This document shows, piece after piece, positions 12,256 to 24,324 of a DNA stretch of 64,000 bases; position 1 is the stretch's first letter; the number at the start of each line of letters is the position of its first letter. The DNA is taken from positions 1,116,001-1,180,000 of the forward strand of contig JALGAQ010000009.1 in the NCBI GenBank assembly GCA_028829895.1. Direction: 5' to 3'. The stretch is from Sinotaia quadrata (taxonomy: Eukaryota; Mollusca; Gastropoda; Architaenioglossa; Viviparidae). The notes under the pieces are model-generated. The model had not been told where the DNA came from and searched no databases. It saw only the letters and a program-made list of their open reading frames with translations. A program made the translations under genes and the position numbers.

Positions 12256-12715
12256 GCAGTTACTTTTGTGGACTATACGGATCTAACTGCCAATTCTGAA
12301 GAAGGGTTGCAGAGATTAATAAGTTGTTTTGCCAATGCTTGTGAGGAAATTCAGATTAGAGGAAACCCGCTAGAGGTAGTAAATGAGTTCTCCTATCTGG
12401 GATCCACTATCTCCAATAACCTATTGGCAAAGCAGCAAACAATGATGTCGCGGCTCAAGAAACGCGTCTGAATAAACCCGATGCTGACTGTAAACACGAG
12501 GACGCAAGTATACACATCTTGCGTGCAGAGCACCCTCCTCTACGGCAGCAAACCTGGGTGCTGTATTCAAACCAGCAACACAGTCTTAACAAATTCCATT
12601 TATGAAATCTCCGAAGAATACAACGAATAAATAGGCAAGATCACATTCCAAACAACGCCGTCTTGCAGCGAGTTGGACTACAGAGTATGTTCGCTCTCCT
12701 GGTTCATAAATGTCA
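12256..12715 (+). pseudogene. LINE fragment, plus-oriented half of a foldback
   Basis: Equivalent to 56380-56890 of LINE copy B: SEEGLQRLISCFANA, then PLEVVNEFSYLGSTIS, MMSRLKKRV followed by a stop, and degraded YGSETW and QRAGLQSMF equivalents. It lacks everything 5' of the RT catalytic FADD and ends abruptly at about 12715, where an inverted fragment of the same region begins. Confidence 0.75.
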
Positions 12716-13010
12716 CCGTTTGCAGGTGTCTTTGTATCTTAGATTTGGTCTTATGGTTAATTTGGGGAACTGGTAGGTTAACGCGTCTGTCAGAATGCGA
12801 TTTCCATCCATTCGTTTCACGAGCCAAAGCAGACTTTTTTGAGCCAGGTGGGCGAACAACGTGCTTGAAGGGCAGGCATTGTTCGAAATTTGGTCTTGAC
12901 ATTTTATACGTAAGTTCTGTTGAGCCTTTGTTGCTTGTTGTGATTACAGCCTCCACGTTGTGCTGCTTAGAGGAGGGTGCTCAGCAAAATGTGGACGCTT
13001 GAAACCTATA
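12716..13010 (-). pseudogene. LINE fragment, minus-oriented half of a foldback
   Basis: On the minus strand this reads from the VLSTLLYGSE-equivalent (about 12990) through the lost HQQR..NVFHLRNL block to the RRLRW..H..RMD and GRPNLRYKDI-equivalent at about 12720. It overlaps in element coordinates with the adjacent plus-strand fragment, so the two form an imperfect inverted repeat of LINE sequence. Confidence 0.7.
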
Positions 13011-15325
13011 CTCATACGCATTCAGACCGAACCAGATTCAATAGGCTAATAGCATAGGTCATGTCAAAGAAGACGAACATTTCAGTTTTGTTATGAACAT
13101 TCATTTTCATGATATGTATTGTACCATATACATTGTTGGAGTTGTCTTAATTATATTGCAAGTCCAATTGTTTGAGTTGCCATGGCACTCTAATGTGCCC
13201 AAGAGATAAGTGTCGACAGAGCACAGCAACCTTTGTTCCCCGACATGAGTGGCGTCCACGTGTGATGTAACGCTTTGACGTGAACTTTAATTGTCCTAAT
13301 AATCTTTGCATCCAATGTATAAAATACAATGCACTTTTTAACTTGATGTCTCGTCGATGACTCTTCTATGACTCGCCAAGATTCTCCTGTCTGATCGGCG
13401 TCAACTTGTCAGGTCGGGTCCGATCTAACATAATTGTTGTGGATATCTCAATCTCCCATTCCCAACATAACATTCATATAGATAGTCTATTTATGCTGTG
13501 TCTAACATAACTACGTTGCTGCTTAATATTTATATCCTTCTTGTCGATTCCCACGATAGTAAATGATAATTCATAATTTAATTAGACCCCGCCTTCTCAG
13601 GTTAGGTTGTGTATATACACGAAAGTCTGGTACTAAATTTACGTCGATATTCGTTAGTATATAAATTTACGTTTTCTAAGTTCTGCATGTGTGGCATGAA
13701 CGCGCATTCACTCATAGTGCCTTACTTTTACATCAAAGGGATGGAGTCCCATATGAAGAACCTCAAGAGATAGATTAGCTTTCCACAAGAGAACAAATAC
13801 ACTGATAAGAGCAATACATATACTGTAGGCATTTCTACACAGGCTGGTCTTGCACATTCTGGGACAAATTAATATCGTCTTTGATATATATTAAAATATA
13901 CAAAATATTCATTTCGAAAATTTCAACTGATCTCATTTTAAAATAAAGAAAATATAGTTTCATCTGGGTAACATGTATCACGTGATTGTATAAGGGAAAA
14001 TTGAATTATTTTTATTGCGTGATGAAATGAAGGTGTTTCCTGTCCGTTAAGTAAGTTACTTTGTGTAGATGAAAACTGAGGCCTTCATTTTCATACTGGA
14101 ACAAATCTACGGTAATAAGGGATTTCCCTGATTTAGAAAAAAGAATAATTTTTTTCAAAGGCTTCAAAGTTTTATGGTGAAAAAAGCATAAGCTTTAAAA
14201 AAACCATAGGATGACAAATATAGAATCACATTGAAATCGATCGTTTATGGTATATTTGATTGCTCGTTCAAAAAGTGGGTGCAATTGAGACATTTGTCAA
14301 CATATACACATCTAACCTTTGCTTGAATGTAGTTTCATAAGAAGCATTCACAAAATATTCTGGTTCAGAGAAAACAAACCCAAACAGTATAAAAATACCA
14401 GCGACAGTCAAGACACGAATGTAGTATGATTGGCGCAGCTGAGTGATATCTTGTGGTGTATGCTAATCGCTGTTGGAACAGATGTCTGTGTATGTGGTTC
14501 GGAGAGTATGGGATCAAGTCTCCACGAATGCGTTTATGGTTAAGAGTGACGAGGTTCAAACGTGACAGGCACTCGATATCGGACACCATCGACAACCGAT
14601 GAGTATTTGAATTGCGTAACCCGTTGTTTTGTGAATTATTTCTGAAGATCCTATGCTTAGGTAAGGTCTTTCAGGAAGTCCTGATGATTCCATTCGGGTG
14701 ATCAGACAGTATATTTTCAAAGCAAACTATTGTACGCTGTACGATTTTCAATAACCCAACCCATCAAAATTTCAGATTGACGTGAGTAAAATTCGATTGA
14801 TTTGCTCAGTCAGGTGAAATAAAATAAAATTAAAACGATCTCCATAAAGCTGATAAACTTGCAGAATATGAACATCAAATGCGATAAGCGCTAAATGGTG
14901 CAGGGGATGAGTCGCATCCCTTATAATATTCATGATTGCGAAGCTCTGTTTATTGGTTATAAAATCGTCCAATCTCTTATTTTTTTATCAAGATTTAGCA
15001 ATAAAACAAAGGAATAGAATTAAAGCATAGATTAGAATAAATGGAAAAAATGTAACAAATTTTTTCTAGGGACTCTAGTGAGGATAAAAATGAAGTAACT
15101 ATAAGGAGTGTAGTAGTAAAAACACATCGTTTTTCGGTCCTATGAATTATATAGAGACTGCGAGAGGTGAGGTAATTAGGTGCACCAAAATTTCAACGGA
15201 GAAAAAATACCAAATGCAGTCACTCCACAAAAATATAATCTACAAAATTACAAAATATAAACGGTGAAACACAGTGACACTTACGTGTTCTACATATTTA
15301 ACAAATGATGCCTTTTAATAACGAT
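13011..15325. other. Unassigned non-coding DNA
   Basis: AT-rich stretch with no recognisable protein. A short R2-like start (TAGTGCCTTACTTTTACATC, from 13718) may be a relic. A tRNA B-box-like GGATCAAGTCTCC at 14512-14524 is unsupported by a convincing A box. Confidence 0.35.
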
Positions 15326-15625
15326 CATAATACCAATAATAATAAAAAAAATAATAAAAATAAAAATAAAAATAAAAATAAAAAATAATTATTATCATTA
15401 TTATTATTATATTTTTACATTCATCACAAATAAGGCCAATTTTGTTCTTGATACATGTTGTCCTTGATTTTGAACACGTGCATTATCAAACTTAGGCCAC
15501 TGGACTTTGTTTATCTTCAGTTAAACCCTCATCATCCATTCTCGCGATCAGTGAAAGACTACATGTAATCGATTTGGCTTTTTGACTTCTATCTGAAATG
15601 AAGGCCGCGCAAAGTTCTACTTACA
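15326..15625 (-). repeat. Short retroposon 3' end, family R2, copy 4, with A-rich tail
   Basis: A plus-strand AATAATAAAAATAAAAATAA-type tract (15330-15390) plus ATTATTATTATTATA is followed by an R2 body: ATCTTCAGTTAAACCCTCAT, CTACATGTAATCGATTTGGC and GAAATGAAGGCCGCGC. The body aligns best to the copy at 32655-32965. Confidence 0.5.
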
Positions 15626-16815
15626 CTTATTGTCACTTTAATGAAACATTTCTCCAAGTAGCCTTATGAAAACTTGGGTGCAGCTGAAAATTGTCGTCTT
15701 TTCCCTATATTAACTCGTATTTTCACATATGAATCAATAAAAAACTGAACTGGCTAGTTACGAATAGGGAGAACATATCTGACAAAATGAAGTGCTATAT
15801 CATGCTATACAATAGTAATCAGCTGTAGAGTTCATCACATCTTTCGAACCGTACGAAAGACGTAATTACCGTACAAAATTGCATTGATTAATTAATTATG
15901 CTCAACGATTACAGCGAGAAGCGTTTAGCACATGTGCAAAAAAATAGACCTTGGTACTAGCATTTACTGTGCATTTTGAATTCTCTTCCCTTAGTCTAAC
16001 CCCATTTTTTAACATGTTAATTTTCGCGGTTCGATTTGTGGTCCCCGATGGACTAGTTTCTACTATGGTGATATATTAAGCGCAGATTACAATTCGGTGA
16101 GAATTCAAATACCACCTCAGTTACTTGTAATTACTTCATTGATAACTCAAAGGTATGACGAGAATTTAACTAAAGAACAAGGATATTTAGTTGACTTAGG
16201 ATTATAAACAAACCGTTTTAAAATCGAATATAGTAAAATGATAAAATGCTTATAAGCATTTGATGTAATATTACAGTATATATAGGTGGCTGTATTTTGG
16301 TCCTTATATTACAATTAATATCATAGTATAATATTGCGTCACATGAGTTCCTCACTTGCTTGTCCCCATTTTGTTTTTCGTCCGTCTAGGAAGCACTCAA
16401 TTCTGAATTGTTCCACTTTCTCTCACCCTTAATTACATGTTATTATTGATTGCCGCATGTTGAGAGCAATCGCATTTCTTTAAACACCGCATGGGTAACA
16501 TAGACACGTTGTACCTAAATTACCTTCAATTGATTACGTCCGGTGGTTGTTTAATTAGGATTTTAGATTCATTTCTATCCCATCAATTTTAATTTATTTG
16601 CGATCTTAGAACGTACGTTGATAAGATTTTCCAAATCTCGAAATTAGGGAGTAAACGCAGCTGCTCACCAGGAAAATAGTGGTAAAATGATGAAGGAATT
16701 TTGCTTTGATATTTTAATCTTATAGAAGGCGAGAGTTCGAGATTCAATATTTTGAAATCAATATCTAACACTTATTTGAGATTCTCAGTAGGCCGGATTA
16801 TTATTCTGGCGGATG
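15626..16815. other. Unassigned non-coding DNA
   Basis: AT-rich, no recognisable gene or repeat. Confidence 0.35.
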
Positions 16816-16819
16816 GTGA

Positions 16820-16995
16820 CTCACCAGGGTGACTGAGTTGATAACACACTTACTCCTTAGGAACTTAGTAAAACAGCCCGTGTACGAATCCCGTTCCCGT
16901 AATTACTTCAGTGTAGGCAATCGAATAGCATCATGTCGACAACCGAAATACCAACCAAAGCCTTTCAAATTCAGTAGTATCGAACTCACAAAGAC
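16820..16995 (+). repeat. tRNA-like SINE relic, family S1, hammerhead eroded
   Basis: An A-box-like GTGACTGAGTTGATAAC at 16830-16846 and a B-box-like GTGTACGAATCCCG at 16880-16893 are followed by sequence ending in CAAAGCCTTTCAAATTCAGT and AGTATCGAAC (16956-16988). That 3' part matches the conserved 3' end of the hammerhead copies at 31335, 34250 and 36010 (AAAAGCCTTCCGAATTCAGT). The region where the ribozyme should lie has no CTGATGA core. Confidence 0.45.
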
Positions 16996-17180
16996 GTTTC
17001 GCGATAGGTTTACCATGACGAATGTCTACGTTGACGAACAGTAACCGAGATATTGTATGTCCGATGAGTTCTAGTGACTAAGCGTTGGCTTATTGAAAGG
17101 CGGTAGGTTTGTTTCCGTACATCTAAATAATGTAAATAAATGATAAGTGGTTGTGTTTGGGTGGCTAATAATTAACCCGC

Positions 17181-17320
17181 GATCCGTAACTGACTAGCTT
17201 AGTGAGCTGAGCACTCAAGCTGAGCGATCAATAGGTTGCAGGTTCAAATCTGCGACCAGACAGTATCCAGCTACACTGATGAGATCTAATAAGATCAAAA
17301 CCATGGTATTCAGCTCCATT
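17181..17320 (+). mobile_element. tRNA-like SINE with degenerate hammerhead
   Basis: An A-box-like TAGCTTAGTGAGCTGAGC (17195-17212) and B-box GGTTCAAATCTGC (17241-17253, inside a 5-bp stem) form a tRNA-like pol III promoter. Directly downstream lies a hammerhead fold: CTGATGA (17276-17282), stem II GATC/GATC (17283-17286 with 17293-17296), a core AAA in place of GAA, then a palindromic stem III ACCATGGT (17300-17307). Stem I is imperfect (AGCT/AGCT plus one closing pair). The core G-to-A change should abolish cleavage. Confidence 0.6.
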
Positions 17321-17324
17321 TTTA

Positions 17325-17880
17325 CTTGGGTCTGATTAATTAGTAATTTATCAGTCTGTTCAACTTCTGCGACAGTCGAGTCTACTATTCTACACAAGCT
17401 CGTACGTTTAAGCTAAAAATTGTATTTTGTGTATTTAGCTTAAAAACCAGCTTAAAGATTCGTGTGAATCTCCAAAACCATTTATTACGATAATATTATG
17501 TACAAAGCATTATTTGGTTGAGTTCGTGAAATTAGCCTCCCAGTTTACTTCAAACATTTTTGGACTTCCGCAACAATACGAACGAAAACTAGTCACACAG
17601 CGTACTTTCCGTAAAGCAAGTGTTTTTTCGGTTGTTAACTCTTCATTAAAGATTATGTGTTTAATTATCAATATAGAATATCAATGGGTTCCATAATACA
17701 GCACAGTTTTGATTTTATCGGTCGAAAAACCCTAGATTTTAGATCTCGATATTCCAGCGGATGAGAACAAGAAACACTTCTCTGCATATCTCCAGGTGCA
17801 TACTGCAGATCAAATGTTTATATGGAAATTGGGAGGTAAAGCTGAACAAACAAAATTACAACCACACAAAAAAATCAAAG
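17325..17880. other. Unassigned spacer
   Basis: AT-rich sequence between the SINE and a PLE-A copy. No gene recognised. Confidence 0.35.
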
Positions 17881-17884
17881 TTCA

Positions 17885-18160
17885 TCAATTCAATGACAGA
17901 GTTACGTACAGGTCTTTGATTATGAATAACTCAGGACAGCGCTTACGTATTGTGACAGCCTCCGCAAACCGTAAAAGGCGAGTATTACGTGTACTGAAGA
18001 CACACTTAAACCCTTTTGGGTCAACTGGACGACGTGACTCAACCAAAAGTTCGGCTATTGATGATGTGGTTAATCTATTGAAACTGGATATTGAACCTAC
18101 TTGTCGCTTCATAGAATTGCGAATCCAAATCGGAATATGCTCAGCCTCTCTGACTCCCAA
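17885..18160 (-). pseudogene. PLE-A GIY-YIG C-terminal remnant
   Basis: Contains an HIPIWIRNSM..-type segment and ends with FRKRCPEL-like LRFAEAVTIRKRCPELFIIK, the counterpart of SIAEAIAIKNRSP at the end of PLE-B. The catalytic Tyr/Arg/Glu set of the nuclease is not recognisable in this copy. Confidence 0.6.
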
Positions 18161-18198
18161 GTGTTCGTTCCGTTCTCCTAAGGTAGCTAGCCTCGCAG

Positions 18199-18597
18199 CT
18201 ACACTTGAATTGATAAATTAGATGGGATTTGGTGAACCAGGGCGACGCAAGTTTGACAGAGGCGATTGCAATCCTCGTAAGCACGACTCGCTGCGCTATT
18301 GAGTCGTTTCCTCAAAAGTTCACTGACATCACCTTTGAAAAGAAGCTGCAAGTTGACTTTTAATTTAGGAACCGCTGGTGTCTTTGTTTTCGCAGGTCTC
18401 GGTTTACTGTGCTTATCGATAAACAACGTCGGATAGCCGTTTTCAGTTAGTGTACGTCGGATCCGAGTTATCTCTGCCTGTAAGATTTCCTTCGAGCACA
18501 ACTTCTGCGCTCTTTCAAACAGTGTTTTGACCTGGCCATCTTTACCTCCCTTCTTGTCCTCTATAGTAAAGTTCACTTCGGGAATTCTACGTTTCAA
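18199..18597 (-). pseudogene. PLE-A connector (RT thumb to GIY-YIG)
   Basis: Encodes a Lys/Arg-rich segment with FERAQKLCSKEILQAEITRI (residues about 28-47), RRTLTENGYP, a basic KPRPAKTKTPAVPKL linker and a LLFKGDVSELLRKRLNSAAS block. These are the equivalents of the PFKGDLAAE..NR segment of PLE-B (24000-24060 and 43900-43960), which precedes the nuclease. The frame closes before the GIY-YIG core. Confidence 0.75.
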
Positions 18598-18610
18598 GTA
18601 TCTAACATGA

Positions 18611-20960
18611 AACAGGTTGAAGCTTCAAGCATACTAGGAACTATCGATATATAATACTTAAATTCATTTCGGCAACCGATAAGCGTAAAGTGTAAATGTA
18701 TACGAATTAAAGTCTCCGCCATTCGGCATTGCTTAATAATGTTTTGTGCTTAGGAAAGTCCCACACAGGAGCCTCAACTGCACTGTAGCGAACAATAACA
18801 TCGGTAGCATATCGAATGAACCCATGATAAGTTATTTTGAATTTTGATCTTTTGACTCTAATTTGCATGTAAAACCCATACATATTTTAGAAGAGCAATA
18901 GTAGTTATGGAGTAGAATAAATTGGGCTGCTCACATCTACTGGTGCTAGTTTGCATTGTCTAGAAACGAGATGTCCCGGTTAATTAGGCTTCATGTGAGC
19001 TTAGAATCTGATAGATTGCAGTTCACACGTCCAACGAAGAAACAACGGACCAAGACTAATCACGTGCTATCGTCAGTATGAATCTTCCGGCAGAGAAAAT
19101 ATGCATCATCCATAGCTTATCTTCCGTTGGACACGAATGGAATTCATTCGCACTTATAAGTCCTGCTGATGAACTGCAATAAAAGGGTCCAAGTGCTTCC
19201 AGTGAATGCATTTGGAGCATCTGGTGAAGTATCTTACACAAGGTAGACATGATTAGCACCATATATGTATATAAACTGGCTGTTGTTGTTCAGCTGATGA
19301 AGAAATACATTAACGTGTTTGTTGTATCAACACATAATTTATCAACAGCATATTGACTTGTTTTATAATGATTACTTTTATGATCACAACAATAAACATT
19401 TTCAACATTAAAATCATGTACCCAAAATTAGACCAAAAATGCAGATAATGTTTTGTGAAATATCATACAGATTCACAAAACACCACGGGGAATGGGAGCA
19501 ATAACTCTTTACCAATGTCCGAGAATCTCAATCACACCACCTGTTTCTAAAATGATTTTGCCTTTCTTAATTCCCCTTCAGTATAGCAAGTAAAAAGTAC
19601 GACGATTAATGATGTTCCAAATGCGGGGTCACAGGCTTCTTGATCTTTTCAGGGGGACTGAAATGATCTTTTGAAAGACTTGCAAAGACATGCAAATTTT
19701 CATATTGGCGTTTTTATGGAGAACCATAACACGTATGGCGTTGCTATTTTAACGTTGCACTGCTTCATGAATTCAGTCGAGTGCAGCACTCATTTCTTGT
19801 ATCCACAGTGAGATAGAGGCATAGTGAGGTGCAGAGTGAAGCAAAAGCAGTTCATATGAAGCAAGATTTCTTAATAAAAGAGTTGACGATCATCGAATTT
19901 CATTTGGTAGTGTATTGAACATTCTCGGGGTATATTATTTATGATATGATATTGCAGTTTCCCGTTTGAAAGATGGTATCATTGTGTGGTTGACTTTCGG
20001 TGCTGCAAGATCAGTCGGAAGGTGAAATCAACGTTACAAATACGTCTGCAAGCAGAATCCTAAACCAGAGGTATCGACCAAGGGAAATAGTAAGCAAGAG
20101 TGGTGGATAGTGGTAGCTGATGAAGCATGGAAAGACGGTGGTTATGAAACTAGATCAAGAATTAACAAAACTCCATGAAAGCTCGTTATTTCGAAGTGGA
20201 AAACCCGGTGTCTGTAGCTACGATCCAGTATAGGCCTCTATTGACCGGGATGCTGTAAAATATAATACAGATATAAAAATAAACGATAACATTATAAATG
20301 ACCAAAAATAGAAACCAGGAGAATAATAATAATGATCGTGTTTTTTGATGATAACAGTCACAATAATATACTTATAATGGAATGAAATAAACGCTGAAAA
20401 AATAAAGAAAAAGAAAAGAAATTATAAAGAAATTAAAAAGTGTAGCGTATTCACAAGCCCCGTTTCGATGGCTTGCACTTGTTCTTATGGGCGCACTTTT
20501 TGTTGTCTAACTTCCGGCCGCAAGGTCACACATATATTGATTTCCTTTCCGCTCTGAGTCATACGTGCGTCCGCTCTTGCCTTCCACTCTTTATCGCTCG
20601 CGTTCACATAATAAAATCAGGTGATTCGCTTCGTGACGCCTTTTCTCTAGATCGGGTGATTAATATTGAGAAGCGTTTATACTGTATCGCGTGAAAGCTT
20701 CTCGGTTATTGAATTATAAATACCGTTGCGTTATTCGTAGAATACGAGTTTTATACTAATAAAAAGAACAACACCCTCGGCCACGAAAAAAGAAATTTTC
20801 TTCAGTGAGAAAAACCCTATAGTCTCTCCATGCTGATGGAAGTGAACGCAAGCACAAATAACAGCAATATTTTTAACCATAAAACTAAAAATTAAAGAAC
20901 AAACATTTTTTAAAGAATAAGAAATGCTTACATGAATCAAGAAAAAGAAAATGAAATTTA
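18611..20960. other. Unassigned non-coding DNA
   Basis: No recognisable gene. 19262-19330 (TATATAAACTGGCTG, then CAGCTGATGAAGAAATAC) resembles the PLE-C 3' tail at 49488-49540 and may be a tail relic. 20965-20998 (ATAGCCTCTGGAGACTGAC) resembles the LINE 3' terminal block at 57650-57690. Confidence 0.4.
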
Positions 20961-20999
20961 ATTAATCAGGTGACAACAGGATAGCCTCTGGAGACTGAC

Positions 21000-21640
21000 A
21001 TATGCTCACATGATTCCTCAACCTGGAATATTTACAGTGTCACTAATCAATGACAATAGCGAGAGCCTCAGTAATTGCCTGCAGTTTTCGACTCGATATA
21101 TCACGTGAGATGCTTGTGTCATACATATCTTTGTGAAATAGTTGCACGATACTATGGTACTGATGATAGAATGAACGTGACACCAGTTTCAGTTCCTTTC
21201 GGGTGATGTTTTTGGTCTTCTTTACCTGGTTACGTTTCCACCATATTTCGGCTTCAAATGAACGATTCAGGGATACTTACTACTGAAGACGAGATTCTTC
21301 GAGCAACCAGGTGGAACACTGGATCGGTGTTTGGCTGACGGCCTTCATTAGCTGCAATCACCAACCCATGAAGACATGATAAATATGAGCAATCCTTACA
21401 GATCCAATGGCAACCTGAAAGGTGTATAATCGACTACCAACCTCGAACTTTCAAAATCAGCCAAGAAGCGTTATATACTACTTACTTTGAAATACCTTTT
21501 GAACAAACCACTGGAACACATGACTGGCTTCTGGTTTGTAAATCTCATCCGCTGTATGCACCAACCTGACATTCTACAGATTGCTTTCTTGAAAGAATAA
21601 AAATACGCCTACCCAAGACTCATTTTCAAGTCCATCGTAC
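21000..21640. other. Unassigned spacer
   Basis: No gene recognised. The end contains AGCAACCAGGTGGAACACTG near 21301, similar in wording to AACCAGGTGAAACACAGGAT at 63956 and ACCACTGGAACACATGAC at 21509, a possible low-copy repeat. Confidence 0.3.
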
Positions 21641-21659
21641 TATTATATAAGAATAATAA

Positions 21660-21905
21660 CATTATACAGTATTATTATAATAGAACTTTTTTCATTGAAC
21701 AACAAATTTTCAGCGGACGAAATAGATATGGAAAACCTGTACCCATTGAATAGTGAAAAAGAAAATGAACACATGTGCATCGATTGGTCGAGAACAGGGA
21801 TCCTATCATTCAGTTTCAGTGGCATCAGCTGTCTAACAAAATACCAAGTTTTACCGTTGAACTCAGTGGATATTGTAGAAAATGGTTGACAAATTTTACT
21901 GCAGA
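21660..21905. repeat. Dispersed repeat R7, copy 2
   Basis: Starts with an AT-rich ATTATTATAATAG end and AACTTTTTTCATTGAACAAC, followed by AAATTTTCAGCGG. It parallels 8374-8480. Three short overlapping open frames on both strands have no recognisable protein. Confidence 0.4.
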
Positions 21906-21909
21906 TTTT

Positions 21910-23355
21910 CATTTAAAGACGAAAGTACGGGTAGGCTTGATTAAGTTCACCTGTCATTACTTATGGATTATACTTTCAAGCCATCTAATTCTTGACAATG
22001 AAGCTCATGGATAAAGCATAATATAATTGTACCGTGACTTTATTTGTGGTAAAGTCTTGATTAAGTATGCAGCTATGTGCTCTATCCCAGATATGGGAAT
22101 ACTGAGTGCTTTACAGAGCTATAAGCCAATAATATTGTTTATAGAGATTAGTTAAGCGTAATAAAATATCGAGCCCAATCGGAAATAACCAATGTTGCTA
22201 TTGAACATTTGAAAGCTAGAGGTAAGGAACCGTGAAAGTACTAGCAATCTTGTGTCAGAATAAATAGCGAAACAAAAAATGGACAGAAAAATGGCAAAAA
22301 CTACTGAGTATCCTATATCCTAAAGGAGGAATTGTAAACTTGTGACCATTTCGAAATACTTCATTTCATTTCAAGACATTGGCACGTTTCTCGAAGAGAA
22401 AGGCTTTGCCGTAGCATTGTTTAACAAACATTGTTCTTCAGAATTAGAAAATAAATGTTTTTTTACGAAATCAAAGCGATTTATGCTAATATTCCATATA
22501 CCATTGCCAGCTGCTTGATGTCTTCTGTTTTTTACTTAGAGGGTTTCGTAGCAATCCTATTTTTTGTGAAATTAATACAAGTTTTCTACGAGCCATCTTC
22601 CTGAACAGTCATGTAGGCGAATGCTTTCTTACGATTCTTATTGTTTGCAAAATACTAAAGATTATCACCTATTATGCTCGTTTTATTTCTAGAGGGAATG
22701 ATGCGACCACGCTTGTGTTTCCATCGGTGGAAGGTCCAAATACAACGAACGTTTTGCACATGATAACCACTTATTGGTAATAATTAGCAAGGGTCTGCAA
22801 AATCTTAATGACTGTCTGAACGGCATATGAAATAAGTGCAAATAACTCGAAAGTATTGAGATTTAGAAGGAGCATTAGGAATGCAAATATTGCACTCAAC
22901 TATTAAACACTGGAACAGATTAAACAACTTCATTCATGAATATGCTGCGAAAATTCACTTTATAATTAAATCTAAGGTTTATGAATTGTTAGTGGTCTCA
23001 CTTCTGCTTTTTGGCTTGTTGTCAGGCGTAATGTCCAACCAAGCTTCAAAAATAGAAGCCTAAGTGAGCTCTTTAATAATTTAGACAGTACACTAAACGT
23101 TTGTGGCCACCGCTACTAGGCGGAAAGTACAATAATTCAACCATACAATTTGACGCGATAAACTCTAGAAAACTACCCTTCGAGGAAAAATGCCTTGTGT
23201 TCAAAGACGATAAAAGCATATTACCGAAATCTGTGTTTTCTGATCGAGCTGTTTGAGAAAGGACTATCACATTCTTGAACCCTATTTCCCTGCACGATCA
23301 ATAAACTCGGGAGGTAAGAGAAAAATCTTAGTTTTATGTTGTATTTAGTAAAAAT
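21910..23355. other. Unassigned non-coding DNA
   Basis: AT-rich, with no recognisable gene, tRNA-like block or shared repeat. Confidence 0.35.
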
Positions 23356-23362
23356 GTTTCAC

Positions 23363-24310
23363 TGTATTCAGCTATTCTTCCTCAGTTCTAAACATAACAT
23401 AGGTTGTTATCTTCGTGTGTACAGAAAACACGACCGTCACATAAAATTATTCGTTGTAGACTGGCAAGCGTCGGGTGGGGAATTGATCTTGTTGATTGGA
23501 TCATGCGTCACATGACACTGAGCGGTTTGATTGGCAATCATTCAAAGCGAAGGCCCAGGGAAGTTGAATCATGCGAATCAATCTGTCCTTGGCAACAGAG
23601 TGAAGGTGATCAATTTTTGATTGCAATCGCCTCTGCGATTGACAGAATTTTGCATCTCACACCTTTTGGATAATGGGTAGGCACTCTGTATATGACGATG
23701 AAAGAATCATTTCTCGAGATTTTGTGTTCCGTATCAACCAAGTGTGCGAGTATCGCACTACTGATTGACTTAGTGACACCAGATCCAAGCCAGGCTGGTT
23801 GATGCTCTTTTATTCTCTTAGATAGACGCCTGCGACCAACATATTCCGCTGCACAACGGTAAGAAAATAAGTGAATCACCGTGGATTGGTCGAGGACCGG
23901 TATCTTATCCTTGAGGTTAGTCGATATCATCGGCCTGGTCGTAAACCGGCTACCGGGTGTGGCGGATAAAAAAGTTCTACTTACAGTACTGCATAGTCTG
24001 CGATTGATACGTTCTGCAGCCAAGTTACCCTTGAATGGGAGATTAAGGTACACTGGTTTACGTTCGACTGTTGCCACTTCTTCGTTTTGTGTTCTGGTAG
24101 TCATGTTCCTGGAGATGAAACCTTCTGGAAAGCCACTTTCCCGTAGAACATTTTTAAAGAACAACAATTTTTCTTGTAAGGTTTCGTTCGAGCATGTGTG
24201 ACGCTCATGTTTTCTGTCTACACGAAGATGATAACCCATGCTATGTTTAGAACAGAGGAAGAATAGCTGAATACACTTGTGTACTTCCAATTTCGTTGTT
24301 CTCTATTGGT
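23363..24310 (-). mobile_element. PLE-B copy bounded by inverted tails
   Basis: A minus-strand, 5'-truncated PLE of family B. Its 3' tail lies at 23363-23440. An inverted copy of the same ~76-bp tail lies at 24200-24276, immediately beyond the truncated 5' end, so the element is bounded by inverted repeats (GTATTCAGCTATTCTTCCTC at the left, its complement at the right). The outer tail continues to about 24310 with TTTCGTTGTTCTCTATTGG, as at 37840-37856 and 44620-44637. Penelope elements are known to carry such terminal repeats in direct or inverted order. Confidence 0.8.
23610..24200 (-). pseudogene. PLE-B connector and GIY-YIG nuclease fragment
   Basis: One open frame of about 195 codons. 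The connector includes SNETLQEKLLFFKNVL, GFPEGFISRNMTTR and LPFKGNLAAERINRRL. The nuclease includes DKIPVLDQSTVIHLFSYRCA, then AEYVGRRRLSKRIKEHQPAW, SAILAHLVDTEHKIS and a C-terminal SIAEAIAIKN. The GIY-YIG Tyr-Val-Gly, the downstream Arg and the Glu of KEH are present. One Thr-Arg is missing from the usual YVGRTTRRLS. The upstream part of the open frame (24201-24290) is translated tail, not protein. RT is absent. Confidence 0.85.
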
Positions 24311-24324
24311 AGATAATGGGAATT

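Larger units (their letters stand above)
17885..18610 (-). mobile_element. Penelope-like element PLE-A, C-terminal part
   Basis: Minus-strand copy of the PLE-A connector and nuclease region. It begins (minus 5') at about 18610 and ends at about 17885. The 132-codon frame 18199-18597 and the 91-codon frame 17885-18160 cover most of it, separated by a short frameshifted stretch around 18165-18225. The RT is absent, so it is a typical 5'-truncated insertion. The only cognate is 7055-8225. Confidence 0.8.

Noticed and set aside
14500..14540. SINE at B-box-like GGATCAAGTCTCC
   Set aside because: No supporting A box at the right spacing and no related copy in the window.
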